Source of the DNA: Siphonodentalium dalli
Taxonomy: Eukaryota > Mollusca > Scaphopoda > Gadilida > Siphonodentaliidae
DNA: 64,000 nucleotides
Assembly (NCBI GenBank): GCA_032622095.1
Contig: CP136069.1
Span: forward strand, 90,035,134 to 90,099,133
Reading direction: 5' to 3'
The notes beneath the pieces are model-generated. The model had not been told where the DNA came from. It ran no database searches and was given only the letters and a program-made list of their open reading frames with translations. The position numbers were made by a program, and so were the translations under genes. Positions 1-13,000 of the stretch are shown piece by piece (position 1 is the first letter of the stretch; every line of letters starts with the position of its first letter).

Positions 1-340
1 GAATCTTGTAATTTTCTGGTTTCCGGATGATAACTTCAGTTTGTGTGATCATCTGAACCAAATTTGGTATGTGAGTTTATCAGCCCTATGTTCAGGTCAA
101 GTTCGAATATGGGTATGCTCCGCCCATTTTTGCGAGAGTTGTGGCCCTTTTTCGACTTGTTTTACTTAGAAAATTTCTCACTTTTTCGGTTTCCGGATGA
201 TATCTCAAGTTTGGATCCTTTAATTGCAAATACCGTTTAGGTCAAGTTCGAATTTGAGTTTGATCCGTTGATTTTTCTCAGAGTTATGGGCTTTTCGACT
301 TAGATAATAAAAATTTTCTTGTAATTTTCTTCATTTTGTG
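1..340 (+). repeat. Partial array of ~170-bp 'tttccggatgataact' monomers
   Basis: Two degenerate monomers of a dispersed tandem unit. Each holds 'tttccggatgata', 'ggtatgtgagtttatcag', 'gtcaagttcgaat' and 'gagttgtggcccttttt' or a variant. The same monomers recur at 29995-32134 and 50290-51010. The array is cut by the window edge, so its start is not visible. It fits the tandem core of bivalve Helitron-like elements; no coding potential is seen. Confidence 0.7.
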
Positions 341-906
341 CCAATTTGAGGTTATATTTTGATTTTAAGAGTTTTTTTTAAGATTTGGTTATTTGTATGC
401 ATGTCAGTAATGAGACAATGCACAAGTGTCTTATCCATATAGTATACTTCTACAAAGCCTCCGCTCCAAATGAAGCCACCGGTTCGGGGGGACACTGTGG
501 CCGAGCGGCCTTTTATTTTTTCAAGATTCAATGAAATTTATTTGGTATTCAATATTTTACAGTAGATATATAACAGGACTCCACAAAAAGTTTAACTTGT
601 AAGGGCAGGGCCCTTATGCAAGTATAATGATGCAGTATAATGTTTATGTATAATTGAGTATGTATTGTATTTACAATGTGTGTAGTTTAATATATAGATG
701 GGCAAGAAGGGGTGGGGGCATGGTTAGGTGAGGGGGGTTTGGGGGGGGTGGGTGTGAGATGGAGATTGTGGTAATTTTTTATGCTGGGTAGCCAATATGA
801 TTATCTCAATGTCTTATATATAACCAGCTTGCATGTGAAATCATCATCATGCTATATTAACACCACAATTCATCAAAGGCTGACACTGCATCTATTCTCT
901 CTGTAG
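341..906. other. Intergenic or intronic sequence, no gene seen
   Basis: AT-rich filler with G-rich tracts near 705-760. Around 465-510 it contains 'gccaccggttcggggggaca', a diverged relative of sequence at 32350-32400 and 33955-34000, probably an old repeat end. A good polypyrimidine tract and AG at 890-906 serve as the splice acceptor of the next exon. The preceding exon of that gene is not found here. Confidence 0.5.
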
Positions 907-1028
907 ATAACGATGTTAGAAGAGAGTATAAGTCAGTTGATGATACAAGAGATGAAACACAAGATGTGACATTTATAGAACTCGAGGATTCTGGGATATC
1001 AGAAAGTGTACAGAATGAACTCCGAGAA
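907..1028 (+). CDS. TDRD5: TDRD5-like exon (start of a LOTUS domain)
   Basis: The acceptor is 'tattctctctgtag' and the donor GTAAGT at 1029. The exon opens with 2 nt of a split codon, then 40 codons. An acidic linker (DDTRDETQDVTFIELEDSG) is followed by SESVQNELRE, the first helix of a LOTUS/OST-HTH domain. It ends in phase 0. The minus-strand ORF across it is a shadow. Confidence 0.8.
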
Positions 1029-4000
1029 GTAAGTCACCTTACAATTTCCCTTTTGTTGGTGTTCTTGATGGTCCAATGCAGGTGTAGAATGAAATCTGTC
1101 TTGGAGAGATTCTCTGACTACCAGTAGACCGCAACATAATTTATTGAAATATGCTGTTAATTCACAAACTAAATTTTGTACACCGGTATATGTATCCAAT
1201 GAGGGACAACCTGTCGGACAACATGTTCTTTGCCCCAACTTATCAAATTCACCTGTAAAGAAAGACAACTTGTCTAGCCTATACTGGTCATTCTTATCTT
1301 GGCAAAATAATTTTTCTGACTGATATGGTTACTTGAATCCGCAGTCTGATGTTTGCTAACGTTAAACCACCATGACGTGATCTGTGCTTGCAGACAAGAC
1401 TGCAAATAGTGTGTCTGTCATTTGCAGAATGAGATCCCCAGAGGGTGAATTTAGTGAGCAATGTGGGCCAGTATCACTTAATCACTTAATTCACCCTCTG
1501 AAAACCTCATTCTGTTTAAGCCACAACTGCTATGGGAGACCTAGGATCAGATTGAAGTTCCCCCAGTTGAAGTTGGTTATGCTCACCCATTAGTCACCAC
1601 CATTATGCATTTTATTTTCTGCAAATTAGGGGATATAGAAACTTCCCAGAAGGGAAAAAGTAACTAATATCAATGTACTTTTGATGACCAAAAAAAATAA
1701 AATTTTAATCAGTATTTCCTAGTACCGGTAAATTAGCATGCTGACAGACCCGTTTAATCTCCCACTTTCCACATGAGTCTGCCGATCCTTGACACCCGTC
1801 TATACCCCATGACTCTCATCTCATCTAATGGTTTGTGCAAATACATGTACACGTAAAGACAAACATGTATTTCATAAGTTTGCCATTGGTAGCATTTTAT
1901 AAGTCTCGTTCTCGTCGCGGCCGAGATTTTGTTGATGTCGGTGTGATCTATTGTCTATCCTTATTGGGCGCCTCAATATAATGTGTCTTAGACTCCCTTC
2001 GTAGGTGTTTATTACTTGTGTAAGGATTCTCACTACACAGTTTAAACCTGTAAACATGATGTCACAGTGTTCCTGAGCTAGCTCTCGGTGTCCGAATCAA
2101 TGCGAGCCTGTTTTTGGATGTTTGGTCTGAGCAGGCCTCAAAATATGGTGCTGATCATTTTCAGAATGAGGTCCCCAGATGGGGAATTTAGGGACGGTAC
2201 CCCACTGTGGACTAGCATCACTAAATTCACCCTCTGGGGACCTGATTCTGCTTAGGCCTCATCTCTGGAAACTATCCTTATTATCAAATTAACAAGTTTT
2301 TTTAGTTTCTTTAGAAACTTCTTTAGAAAGTCTCTTTTTCTATATTAGTTTAGTTGCTTTATATCCCCAAATTGGCAGGCGATTCAGTGCATAATTGAGG
2401 TGGCCAATGCATATCGCCCAATGCATATCGCCATTAGAGCTGAAACGGTTGACCCATTCTTCTAACCGGTTAACCATCGGGGTTAACCGGATTTCAACCG
2501 GTTAACCGCTAAATTTCTAGCGGACTTCTCTCACACTAATTATGTCGACATTATGCCATGCTCCAGGGACAAACCTAGGTGAGAAGTAGTAGCTGAAATA
2601 AAGACCTTATTCACGGCATTTAACGATATTCAAAAACACGCATTCACTGTTCTTTTGCTGGCTCTCGTGAGTCGTGGTGGGGAATGGCAGGGGAGATCGC
2701 TTATTTGCCGTGATCAGCATATGTTTGGGCATTTGTAAAACGAGTAAAATAGTATGGGTATTGGCAAAACGCGTAACAAAACTATATATTAAAGATCTGT
2801 AATATATCATTATCATCATTGGTATATCCTCCAATGCATTATATATAAAGACAAGAAAGTAATAACTAGAGAACAAAAAGGAAGGTCAGTTAGGTCAGAC
2901 TCGCAGTCCTATTCAGTATTCGAGCTATTCGTCGGTATCGTGATAGCGGACACTAGTGTTGGGAGGTTATATAATTTACATTTCGGTTTCGGTTAACTTT
3001 TAGTATGCAATCACTTAACATATAGCAATTACTGCCAAATTGAGTGTTAATTAGTCCCACAGGCACAACCAGTTACAGAGTAGCATGGAGCATCAATTAA
3101 ATTTCCTTGATAAAAGGGAAGATTATTGAAGAAGTTTTGGGTTGCTTCAACTACGATGTCTGTTTGGTCACTCAATTGAATTGATCATATTAAATCACAA
3201 CAGGGAGGAAGAACGGGAAGAGTGAAGACATTGTGCAGCTGATCTCAATCTTCAAACTTTGTCGACTTACATAGTTTTTATAAACCCCACTGTAAAACAG
3301 TTTTATATATAGTATGTCGTGGTGTGATTCCAATTTGAATCCATGTTGCTTCGTACAGTATTAACTATTAAGTTACGAAAGCACGCATTGCCACACAACG
3401 CCACTTTTACGTTGTCACTTCCTTGTGTGCATTCAGACTTGATACACAGTGACTGCACACGTGCTTTTGTCGGAAGAAAACTTCAAAGGGTCGGAATTGA
3501 TTGAAGGTTGCCGACACTTCCAGACAGTTCGAGAATTGCTACTAAGTATCTGATATTACCGCGTGTACCAATTAATGCTTGCATTGCACTCTACTATCGG
3601 TGACACGGGATTTAGTATTAGTTTTGCATCATTTAACCTAATATTTTGAGGATTATTCACGTTCACATTCAACTGACAACGGGATGCGGTTACGTCCGGT
3701 TCATTTTTTTCTAACCGGTTACGCCGCTAACCGGATGCTAACCGGTTAACCGTCTAACCGTTTCAGCTCTAATCGCCATCTGGGAACTTAACTCTGTGTC
3801 TAGGTCTCCCATAGCAGATGCGACCATGCATAATGAGGTCCTTGAGGGTCAATTTAGTGACGCTCTGTGGAGTAACATCTTTAATTCACCTTCTGGGGAC
3901 CTCATTCTGCAATGACCGGCACCATATTTTGAAGCCTCAGTCTAGGTTGGGATGATGCTGTTTTGGACCATCTCGTTACTCTTCTATAACAGACTTAATG

Positions 4001-7000
4001 CCCAGAATCGTGGGCGCGAGTTATCTTGCTTGTATACCTTCGGATTAGGTCAAATGGAAGCTTTGCGTATATGAGCATAAAAGGCAGCCTTTCCCAAGCA
4101 TGATATCAAACATGCATATATCAGATGTCCATTAAATATCAAAGCAATGAGATTTATAAGTAAACGAAGCCTTATTTTCCAGAAAAGTGCGATTTGTCAC
4201 ACTATCATAAAATGTATGTAATCAATACATTAAACGATTGTATCATCACTATACCTTTTTATGTTTACCCATACCATAGTATGGTAAACATAATGTCGAC
4301 GTCCGGATTGACCACTCGTCGTCGTCCGTCCGTCCGTCTGTCTGTCTGTCTGTCTGTCCATAGACACTTTACGCATGGTGCGATAACTCAAAAATTTTCT
4401 ATCCGATCGGAACCAAATTTTGCATATGAGTTTCTCAGACCAAAATACAGATCGAGTTCGAATATGGGTTTGATCCGATTTATTTTAAAGGAGTTATGAC
4501 CCTTTTTTCAAAAATAAAATTAAAAAAACAAAAATCCGATGCTAAAACCGAAGTATATTTTGTCCGATTGTGTTCATATTTGATATGTAGGTTTATGATG
4601 ACATGCCCCTCATCTGTATAGTTTTTGGTATTGATTGGTTGATCGGTTTAGAAAATAATTAACCCTTTACACACATGCTATCCAATGCAATAAGTTGAAC
4701 ATATTTCTTCTGATCTGCCTCATATTTCTTACCTAGGTTTTTCTTAGCATGTTCTTCGTATGTATGGTTTTTGGTATTGTTATGTTTACCCATACCATAG
4801 TATGGTAAACATAGTGTCGTTGTCCGGATTGACCACTCGTCGTTAGTCCGTCCGTCTGTCTGTCTGTCTGTCTGTAGACACTTTACACATGGTGCGATAA
4901 CTGAAATATTTTCTATCTGATCGGAACCAACTTTGGTATGTGAGTTTCTTGGCCCAAAATACAGATTGAGTTCGAATATGGATTTGATCGGAGTTTTTTT
5001 TACAGAGTTATGGCCCTTTTTCGACTTAGAATTCACAAATTCTATGATAACTAAAAAAAAAGTGATCTGATCAGAACTGATCAGAACCAAATTTGGTATG
5101 ACAGTTTCTCCACCTAAAATACAGTTCGAGTTCGAATATGGGTTTGATCAGATTATTTTTAATGGAGTTATGGCCCTTTGACAGAGAATTCATGCATGCT
5201 TCAATAAATCTACCAGTTTTCATCTGATAGGAACCAAATTTGGTATGTGAGTTTGTCAACTCAAAATACAGATCGAGTTTAAATATGGGTCAGATCCTGT
5301 TTTTTATACCAGAGTTATAGCCCCGTTTTAACTAAGAATTGAACAGATTTGAGATTTGCTTACAAAATATAACCAGAAGCAGCTTACAATTAATTACCTG
5401 TGCTACAGTGAGAAAGAGACTTGAGCTAAACTCTATTATTGATAATGAAATCTGATAGTCACTGCTGCTAGCCATCTGTTGTTTATTGCATTTCCATAGT
5501 GTGTGGACCCTGTTGGCTCAGGACTCCCACACACAGCTGTATATGGGTTTCTCAGCCCAAAATACAGATCGAGTTCGAATTTGGGTTTGATCCGATTAAT
5601 TTTAAAGGAGTTATGACCCTTTTCGAGAATTATAATTTAATTTTTTTTAAATTCATTTTTTTTAGATTTAGCTCCTTGCTAAATTTTGCATATACAAATA
5701 TTAAATTTTGTTTGAACTTTAACTCTTTGATTGCCAGGGGCCGATATTATCGGCCCAAATATCCGGTCGGTAAATTGCCAGGGCCGATATTATCGGCCAT
5801 AATTGTAACCATAATTATTTTGATCACAACTGTATGACAATAATAAAAAAGTTTTTCAAGTTTCATAACATTATTGTTTTAATTGTTTCTAATTAAATTC
5901 TGCAGTATATATCTGATTTTTAATACTTTTTAAGACGTTTGAAAATTAAAATAATGAAATAAGTTTGTAAAAAAAATGTAAGATCCGCAGTCGGAAATCC
6001 AAAATGGCCGACAATTTCAGAAAAATATTTTTAGACAATTATTTATATGAAAGATCTGCATTTTACCAATGCATTAACTAATTTAAACATGATAGTATGA
6101 TAACCTGACATTACAATAAAGATTATGTGTACTTTAGATTGTTTTATTAGTTTTTTTAATAGTCAAAATTGCCGTTTTTGCTGAATGAATCACCTATTTT
6201 TCAAGGTAAAAACGTAATTCACTAAAATAAACGGCGTGATTATAAACTCCCACAGGCCCCAGCGTGCCTCAGTGACAGTTTAGACCACATGCATATGTGT
6301 CATTTTTGTTATTTTATTTATAGCACAATGATGATAAGCTTGTAGTTAGAGATTTAATTATATATCACAATTTTTGTTTTGTTTTTTGACAGTAAAAATC
6401 GGTGCGTATAAAAGCCGAACACAACCGAACACAACCGAACATAACCGAACACAAGTCCAAATAATGGGAAATATAACGAATAAAGTTCATAGGCGTGTGT
6501 ATTCATGTTCACACTATTAATATACGAAGTTTGGTGGAGTTCGGGCCAATAATAAGTGTTTTATTCGAGATTTTGTAAAACGCGTTCACTGTTCGGCATA
6601 GAAAAGCCGAACACAAGCTTCTCTCGTGGATTAGTCTATAACGGCTGTCTAGCTAGGTGATAATTAATATCAGATATATATATATATATATCTTTAATTC
6701 CTCCATATAAATGAAGATATGATATACACATGTAATACAAGAACATACAAAAACAATAGAACATAGGAACGAGAACATAACATATATACATGTACACACT
6801 TTATGTATGTGCAAAGCAAAACGAATATAGATGGAAACAGATCGGCCGGGCACACGAACAAGACAGAGAGAGAGAGAGAGCGCCGGATACAGATAGAGAC
6901 AGTATGGGAAAATAGAATGAAATGAGCTAAGTTAGAGAAAAGTGGGGAGAAACAGAGAGGGGTTAATTGAAGCTAGATAATCCTAAATTCATGGAGAACT

Positions 7001-10000
7001 GTAGCACCCAGCCGACCACACGACCAGATGTTCACTCACATCACAGTTGTCAGACACCGTTGTTGGACATTACAAACAAATAGTAGACCCAACACAACAC
7101 CATTGTATCTTGTATATAAGAGGGCTACCAATTATTTATATTTGCCAACAATGGTGACTTTCTTCTCCCACTGACTACATGTATATAAGTGACAAACAAT
7201 TATGACGCCAATGACGAACGATGGTTCCATTCGCACCACAGCGCCCTAGTCGCCTTCAAGAAGTATCTCAATATGGTTTGAGGTGGAATGCATGCAATGT
7301 CCAAAAGTTCAATAGGCAAATAGCCTAGAAAGACAGGGGGGGTGAAAAAATTTCTTCCGGCACGTATGCCGGGGTGGGTGGGTGGTCAAAGCCACCAACA
7401 AGCAATTTTTTCCGCAACTAAAAAAAAAAATTCCTGCTTGTTTTTAGTGTTTTGGCAATGAGTTGGGCTTCAAAACCACTTTGAATCAGTTTGAATGAGA
7501 GAAATAATGTAATTCTAACTGGTAAACTGACTGCAGGCAGTTATCGTGTTGTATTTTGTTGCAAATTTTGAAATCCAAGATGGCCGCTGGCAGCCATGTT
7601 TTTTTGGCCGAATGACCTCAAAATTACTCATTCCGATTTACATGTCCATGTTAACATCCATGATAAATAGTATGCACAGAAATTCATATACAGCTGTTTA
7701 CAGTGAATTTCCCCCCGCAAATCTCTGTTTTAGTGTTAAAAGGGGGGGTGGGTGTCAAAAAATGGTCGGAAAAAACTGCCGAAAACGAAAAAAAATTTGG
7801 CGGTGGGGGTGGGTGGGTACAAAAAATGATCGAAAGGGAAAAAATGCCATACGTGCCTGAATTTTTTTTCCGACCCCCCCCTGAGAAAGAGGGCAATAAG
7901 TCTCTGCTGATCAAAAGAATCCACAAGTTGAAATGCCCCTAAAGGCAACATATCTATAAAGTGATACCAAAAATGATTACGCGACGCTGCAAGTTCTGGG
8001 CAAACCGCTATAATGTGTTGTGGTATAGGTCTATATAACTTCGCGCACATAACAGGCACTGAGTTTCGCCAGCAAAATTTCGGTAACACAGTAGCTGTGT
8101 CGCGATGAAAAATGACTCCTTCTCATCTGGGTACTTTTGGCAGACTTACAATAAAAACTGGACTGCTGTGAACCAAACGAAATCTATCAAAGGTGGGTTC
8201 CGTGCGCACCCTGTGAGACCATTCAGATTTCCAAACATGACTGCCCTGTTTCGAAAGGGTTTTCCAAACTGTTTTCTCTGGAAACAGAGCTGTTGATATG
8301 TATTGAGACATATAGGAGGACAAACTCCAGTTATCAAGAATACTGGATAGGTCCTGAAAAAACACATTCTTCGATGCAGTGTTGGATTCATATGAAAAGC
8401 TCAGTAATCTGATAATAAATACATCTTTAACAGTTTTTTTAGACTCGAGTAAACAAAATGACGAAAACAAGGACACTTTTCTACAATTAATGAATGTGAT
8501 TAAAGGAGGAATACCAAGCAGACCCAAGACCATGTCTGTGCTAGTCCTAGTTTTGAGGCCTTGTATAAGTTTGAGGCACATACGATGTGCTTTCTCTAGT
8601 TGAACAGTGTCCGATTGAGAGGCGGTCTCTCACCTATTGTAGTTCAGTGTTTTGACAGTTAGTTGCAATCAGTATCTGATGGCGCCTACTATTATAGAAA
8701 CAACATGCTTTTGGTGGGCCCCGCCATGAAAGACAACGTACGATTGTAAAAACAATATTTGAGTGACAAGAAAGTGAGTTCATGGTGCAATATCCGAGAA
8801 GTTCTATATAAGAATGTGGTATGATATTATTTGGCAAATCACAATCTCAGCAGTATTTGGCATTCTGATCACAGGTCTGAAAATTATACAATGCCTAATT
8901 CCAAATTGATTTACCCATGTGGTGTTTGTTCCCAGGAATATGTCACGAGATACGCAGCATCGGCTGCGATATGTGTGACCGATGGTTTCATGTAGAGTGC
9001 CAGCAATTGAAAATCAATGACTTTTTACTAAGTCATCGCTTGGTGACCAATTTAATTTATGCCAGAATCTTCGGCAAATTTCGACTGACGGACGTTTGAC
9101 GATTCCGAAAACCGCGGCTATTGCCAAGAAGCCATGTCAGACTAAAAGAGTAAAGGCATGCAAAACTAGATCAATCAACCCTAGCAAGCGTCAAAAGGTA
9201 TCTTGGCGCAAAATAATTATTCCTTTCATATCACATTCCTGTCATATCAGGCACATTTTTGAAAACGATCTTAAATTCCTGCATATCAGACTTTTAAAAA
9301 GATACAATACGAAACGCTCTTTATTCGAATTCCGACAATTCATTTCAATTCAATCGGTATTCGATGCATGTGTTTCTACGATAAGTTGAACGCTGGCTTT
9401 ATATCGGCTTCCACCATACAGCATGATATATACACAAAAGTTAGGCACGCATCAGAGCCATTTCCATCCCCTGACTTCAAGGAGAACAAACTCTGCCCAA
9501 ATCCGTTCCGCCGAGGACAGAATTTGCATATAAGTATATTGTATAGTATATTGTATAGTACATATACTATGATTGACATCAATTCCACCAGAATTCCCTG
9601 CACCATCACCAAGAGATGTTATGTCGCCAACAAGAACACTATTATATATAATTTTACAATGTTTACTTATGATTGCAATAAACTATTTGTTTTGTGGTTA
9701 GTATTATATTCTCCGAACCATTTCCGCATGAGTATCTTAACTCGACAACCGATTTACTACTTCTTAGAAGTCCGGGGCGTGCTGATATGTTCGCATTTGT
9801 CCAGTATGATCCATCTAAACTACCACATTGTACGAAATGAATTGTAATAATAACGGGGGGGGGGGGGGGGGGGGGGGTAACATTTTAGTGAGAATGCAGA
9901 TGAAAATGGACAACAAAACACGTTTTTTCTCGCGAATTAAACCTGCCAAATCCCTTCTGGCAGATATTAATTATCACCTATCAGCGGATAATCTAATCCA

Positions 10001-13000
10001 TGAGACAGAAGTTTGTTATACAAAACACCCAACAAAACACTCATTATTGAACCAAACTCCACCAAACTTCGTATAGTAATAGTATGAACGTGAATACATA
10101 TGCCTATGAACTTTACAAGGTGGTCTTATATTTAGTAGACTGTATATAGAGTTATATATCTCAAACGCCAGCTAAATTTTGCCACATCTATGCATATCTA
10201 TGTGTTAATTAATTACCGGTGACTGAGTGTCGAACATAAACTTGTGTTCGGCTTTTCTATGCCGAACACTAAACGCGTTTTACAAAATATCGAATAAAAC
10301 ACTTATTATTGGCCCGAACTCCACCAAAGTTCGTATAGTAATAGTGTGAACATGAATACATATGCCTATGAACTTTATTCGTGAAATTTCCCATTATTTG
10401 GACTTGTGTTCGGTTATGTTCGGTTGTGTTCGGTTGTGTTCGGCTTTTATGAGCTCCCGTAAAAATTGCCATTTTCCTCAATTAAAAAACCTAGCTATTT
10501 TCGTAGTAAACTGTCGCAACTAAAGTCTAAATTGGCTCCTGCATTGTGTAGCTCCTCACATATGGTCCAGCTATACGAGAACTAGACCCTAATTTATTCT
10601 TACAAGTTTTTAAATGAGAAAGACAGTAGAAAGATTTATCAGATCATCATCGTTGGAATACTGTCTCAGAAAACCAATATTGAATATAGCAGGTTGTGGG
10701 CCATTTTTCAATTGGATTATTGCAAAAAAATCCTTATTTGGAGTTATTTCCCTTGGATGACAAGGAGTTATGCCCCTTAATTGTCGTGAATATTCTTCGG
10801 CAAAATATTCACCTGCAATTCTTTGGCTAATCACCTACATACATGTCCTTGATATTTGAAACATTATTTCATAAGAAGAAGACTATTATTGTATCATACT
10901 TTTCCACAATAAAATCAGTTTTCTCATAAATTTAGGTGTAAAATTAGCTCGGCAACGAAAGAGTTAAAGGGGTACTGTACCCCAATTTCAATAAATTCCC
11001 AGTGACAATAGCGATCTAATATGAATATTATATTATAAAATAACTAATTTGAGTCGACGATGTCTACTGAAAACGTTCCGGTTAACAGGCTATCGTAAAA
11101 GTTAAATTGAATTATTTAATATAAATTCATTTATGGCTGGAGTCATAAAATGGAGAATTATGCCATTACAAGTTACCGTTCTTGAAATCGCAAATGTTGC
11201 GTGTCTTTTATCGACGGCCATTCGCGAACATTATTGAGTTGCAAACAAAACATGTTACATGCAAAAGAAGGCCTGTTATAACCGATTCGGGAAAAAAGGA
11301 GAAAGAAACAAGAGTCATAAAGCGTAAAGTATTTTATAGGGAGTGAGATTGTTCGATGGAAGAGATTGAATGCATCAATCGAAGCTGTGAGCAATGAACT
11401 TCCGGTTCTTCCTGCGACCTGCGTCTTCTCCGGTGAAGGTCAAAAACATGGCTCGTAGTTTGAAATCGTAATAGTTTTGTTTCCAAGATCAATATTTTCT
11501 TCGCTAAATTAGGTTTATACGAAACTCATATAACACGAACACAATCTAACTTGAAAGTTATTTCAATGGGAGTAAATAAAAAAATCGCCTATCTTAGTGT
11601 ACAGTACCCCTTTAATAACAATAAAAAAAAAATTTAAATGATAAAAAAAATTTGACACTTTCATTTATTTTAGTTTTATACGATTAATTAGGTGTGATAT
11701 CCTGTTTTGAAAATATGAAGATTTTATTGCAATAGTTTCATGTAATATAATGATATCAATAAATTACCATGTGATCATCCAACATCCAGAGTATATTAGA
11801 GGATTTTTATAGATGTTGTCATTCCAAGTGAAATCTGTTATGAAATGAGTGATGACATATGATACAGAGCTCTGGTGGGTCAAGCAAGATAAACAACACT
11901 GGTGGCTGGCTGTTTGTTTATTCTAACTGTCAAATTGATTAATGGCAGCACAAGACTGGTGTTTTTCCTATTCTTGAAATTTCATTACAGGGTGAGATAA
12001 GGGCCCCCCCTCAGGCCCTCACCTATATACATGTAAGTGTCTTCTAAATTCCATTAATTTGCTTCAAAAATAATTAACCCTATCCAAGGTTTCCATAGAC
12101 ACATGCTATAATGTACATGGACTCTTCCTCATATCTCTTAATATCTATTGGGTATCTTTGCACACTATTCACTTATATCAATTTTGGTATTGACTGATTA
12201 ATTGATTTTTGAAAAATATATTAACCCTTCAGACACGTGCTTTCAATTTGAAATTAAAACAACAGCTGATAGCCAATATGATTTATCTATGCAATGGGAA
12301 ACAGGCAGATGAATATACATGACTATTGTAAGTGATGACTTGTTTTGAAAATCAATATGGTAGATGTTAGTATTTCCAGGAACCTTATTTTCCCATTTGT
12401 TCACATTTTCATGGTTGATTGAATTTTAGGGGCCACAGAGCACTTAGAAGATTAACATTGAAGGTTGTGGCTTTTAGTGCCCAAGCTACTTGTAAAACAT
12501 TGTAGTGTGTGAAACCATTCAAATGAGGGCTAACTTACTTTCTTTTATATGAACGATTTAGTGGTCATAGGGGCCAGCATCCCCATCATATTATGTCTGT
12601 ATAACATTATATAGATAATACTTTTGAATTGTATAAACTACATATATTTTTGAAAACCTGTTATGAAACACTTAATCTTATTTAATACACAGGTCAGATC
12701 TGATCTTATATCTGTCCATGTTTGATAAACAAATAACTGGGGAGAATGGGGGAAGGGGGGGGGGGGGTAATTAAAGTACCATTTAAATACGAGATGGAAT
12801 CCCCTACATATACATGTATGTCGTTCTAAGCAGTCTGGCTTGTCAACAATTATAATTTCTCTTTAGAAGTGAATAATAATCTTTGACAAATTATCAGTTA
12901 TGGCTAGTCGCTATTGCCAAGGTATGGGTTAAACATCTGCCGATCGTGATCGGCCTCTCGTTTAAAACAGAGTTACAGCTATGCTCTCAGTAAGCGACCT

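Larger units (their letters stand above)
6400..10458. mobile_element. 4.06-kb element with 8-bp TSD GTAAAAAT and ~215-bp inverted ends
   Basis: GTAAAAAT occurs at 6392-6399 and again at 10459-10466. The ends are long inverted repeats: left 6400-6615 has 'ataaaagccgaacacaaccg' with four tandem 'ccgaacacaa' units; right 10240-10458 is the inverse. A third partial copy in the right-end orientation lies at 10028-10118. The 8-bp TSD fits hAT or another 8-bp superfamily. The interior has no intact transposase; it holds decayed LINE pieces and a nested G-rich element. Confidence 0.85.
5723..10963. mobile_element. TTAA-flanked composite element (piggyBac-like ends), 5.2 kb
   Basis: The left end CTCTTTGATTGCCAGG follows TTAA at 5719-5722. 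The right end is the reverse complement of CTCTTTCGTTGCCGAG, before TTAA at 10964-10967. Twelve of 16 end bases match. The inside is dominated by the nested element 6400-10458; near the left end is a short duplicated 'gccgatattatcggcc' palindrome. No piggyBac transposase is seen. Confidence 0.5.

Noticed and set aside
8105-8603. Plus-strand frames at 8105-8296 and 8379-8603 as genes
   Set aside because: They are shadows of the longer minus-strand LINE-like remnant.
9096-9847. Plus-strand frames after the PHD remnant
   Set aside because: The composition is not protein-like and no motif follows the PHD finger; it is decayed element interior.
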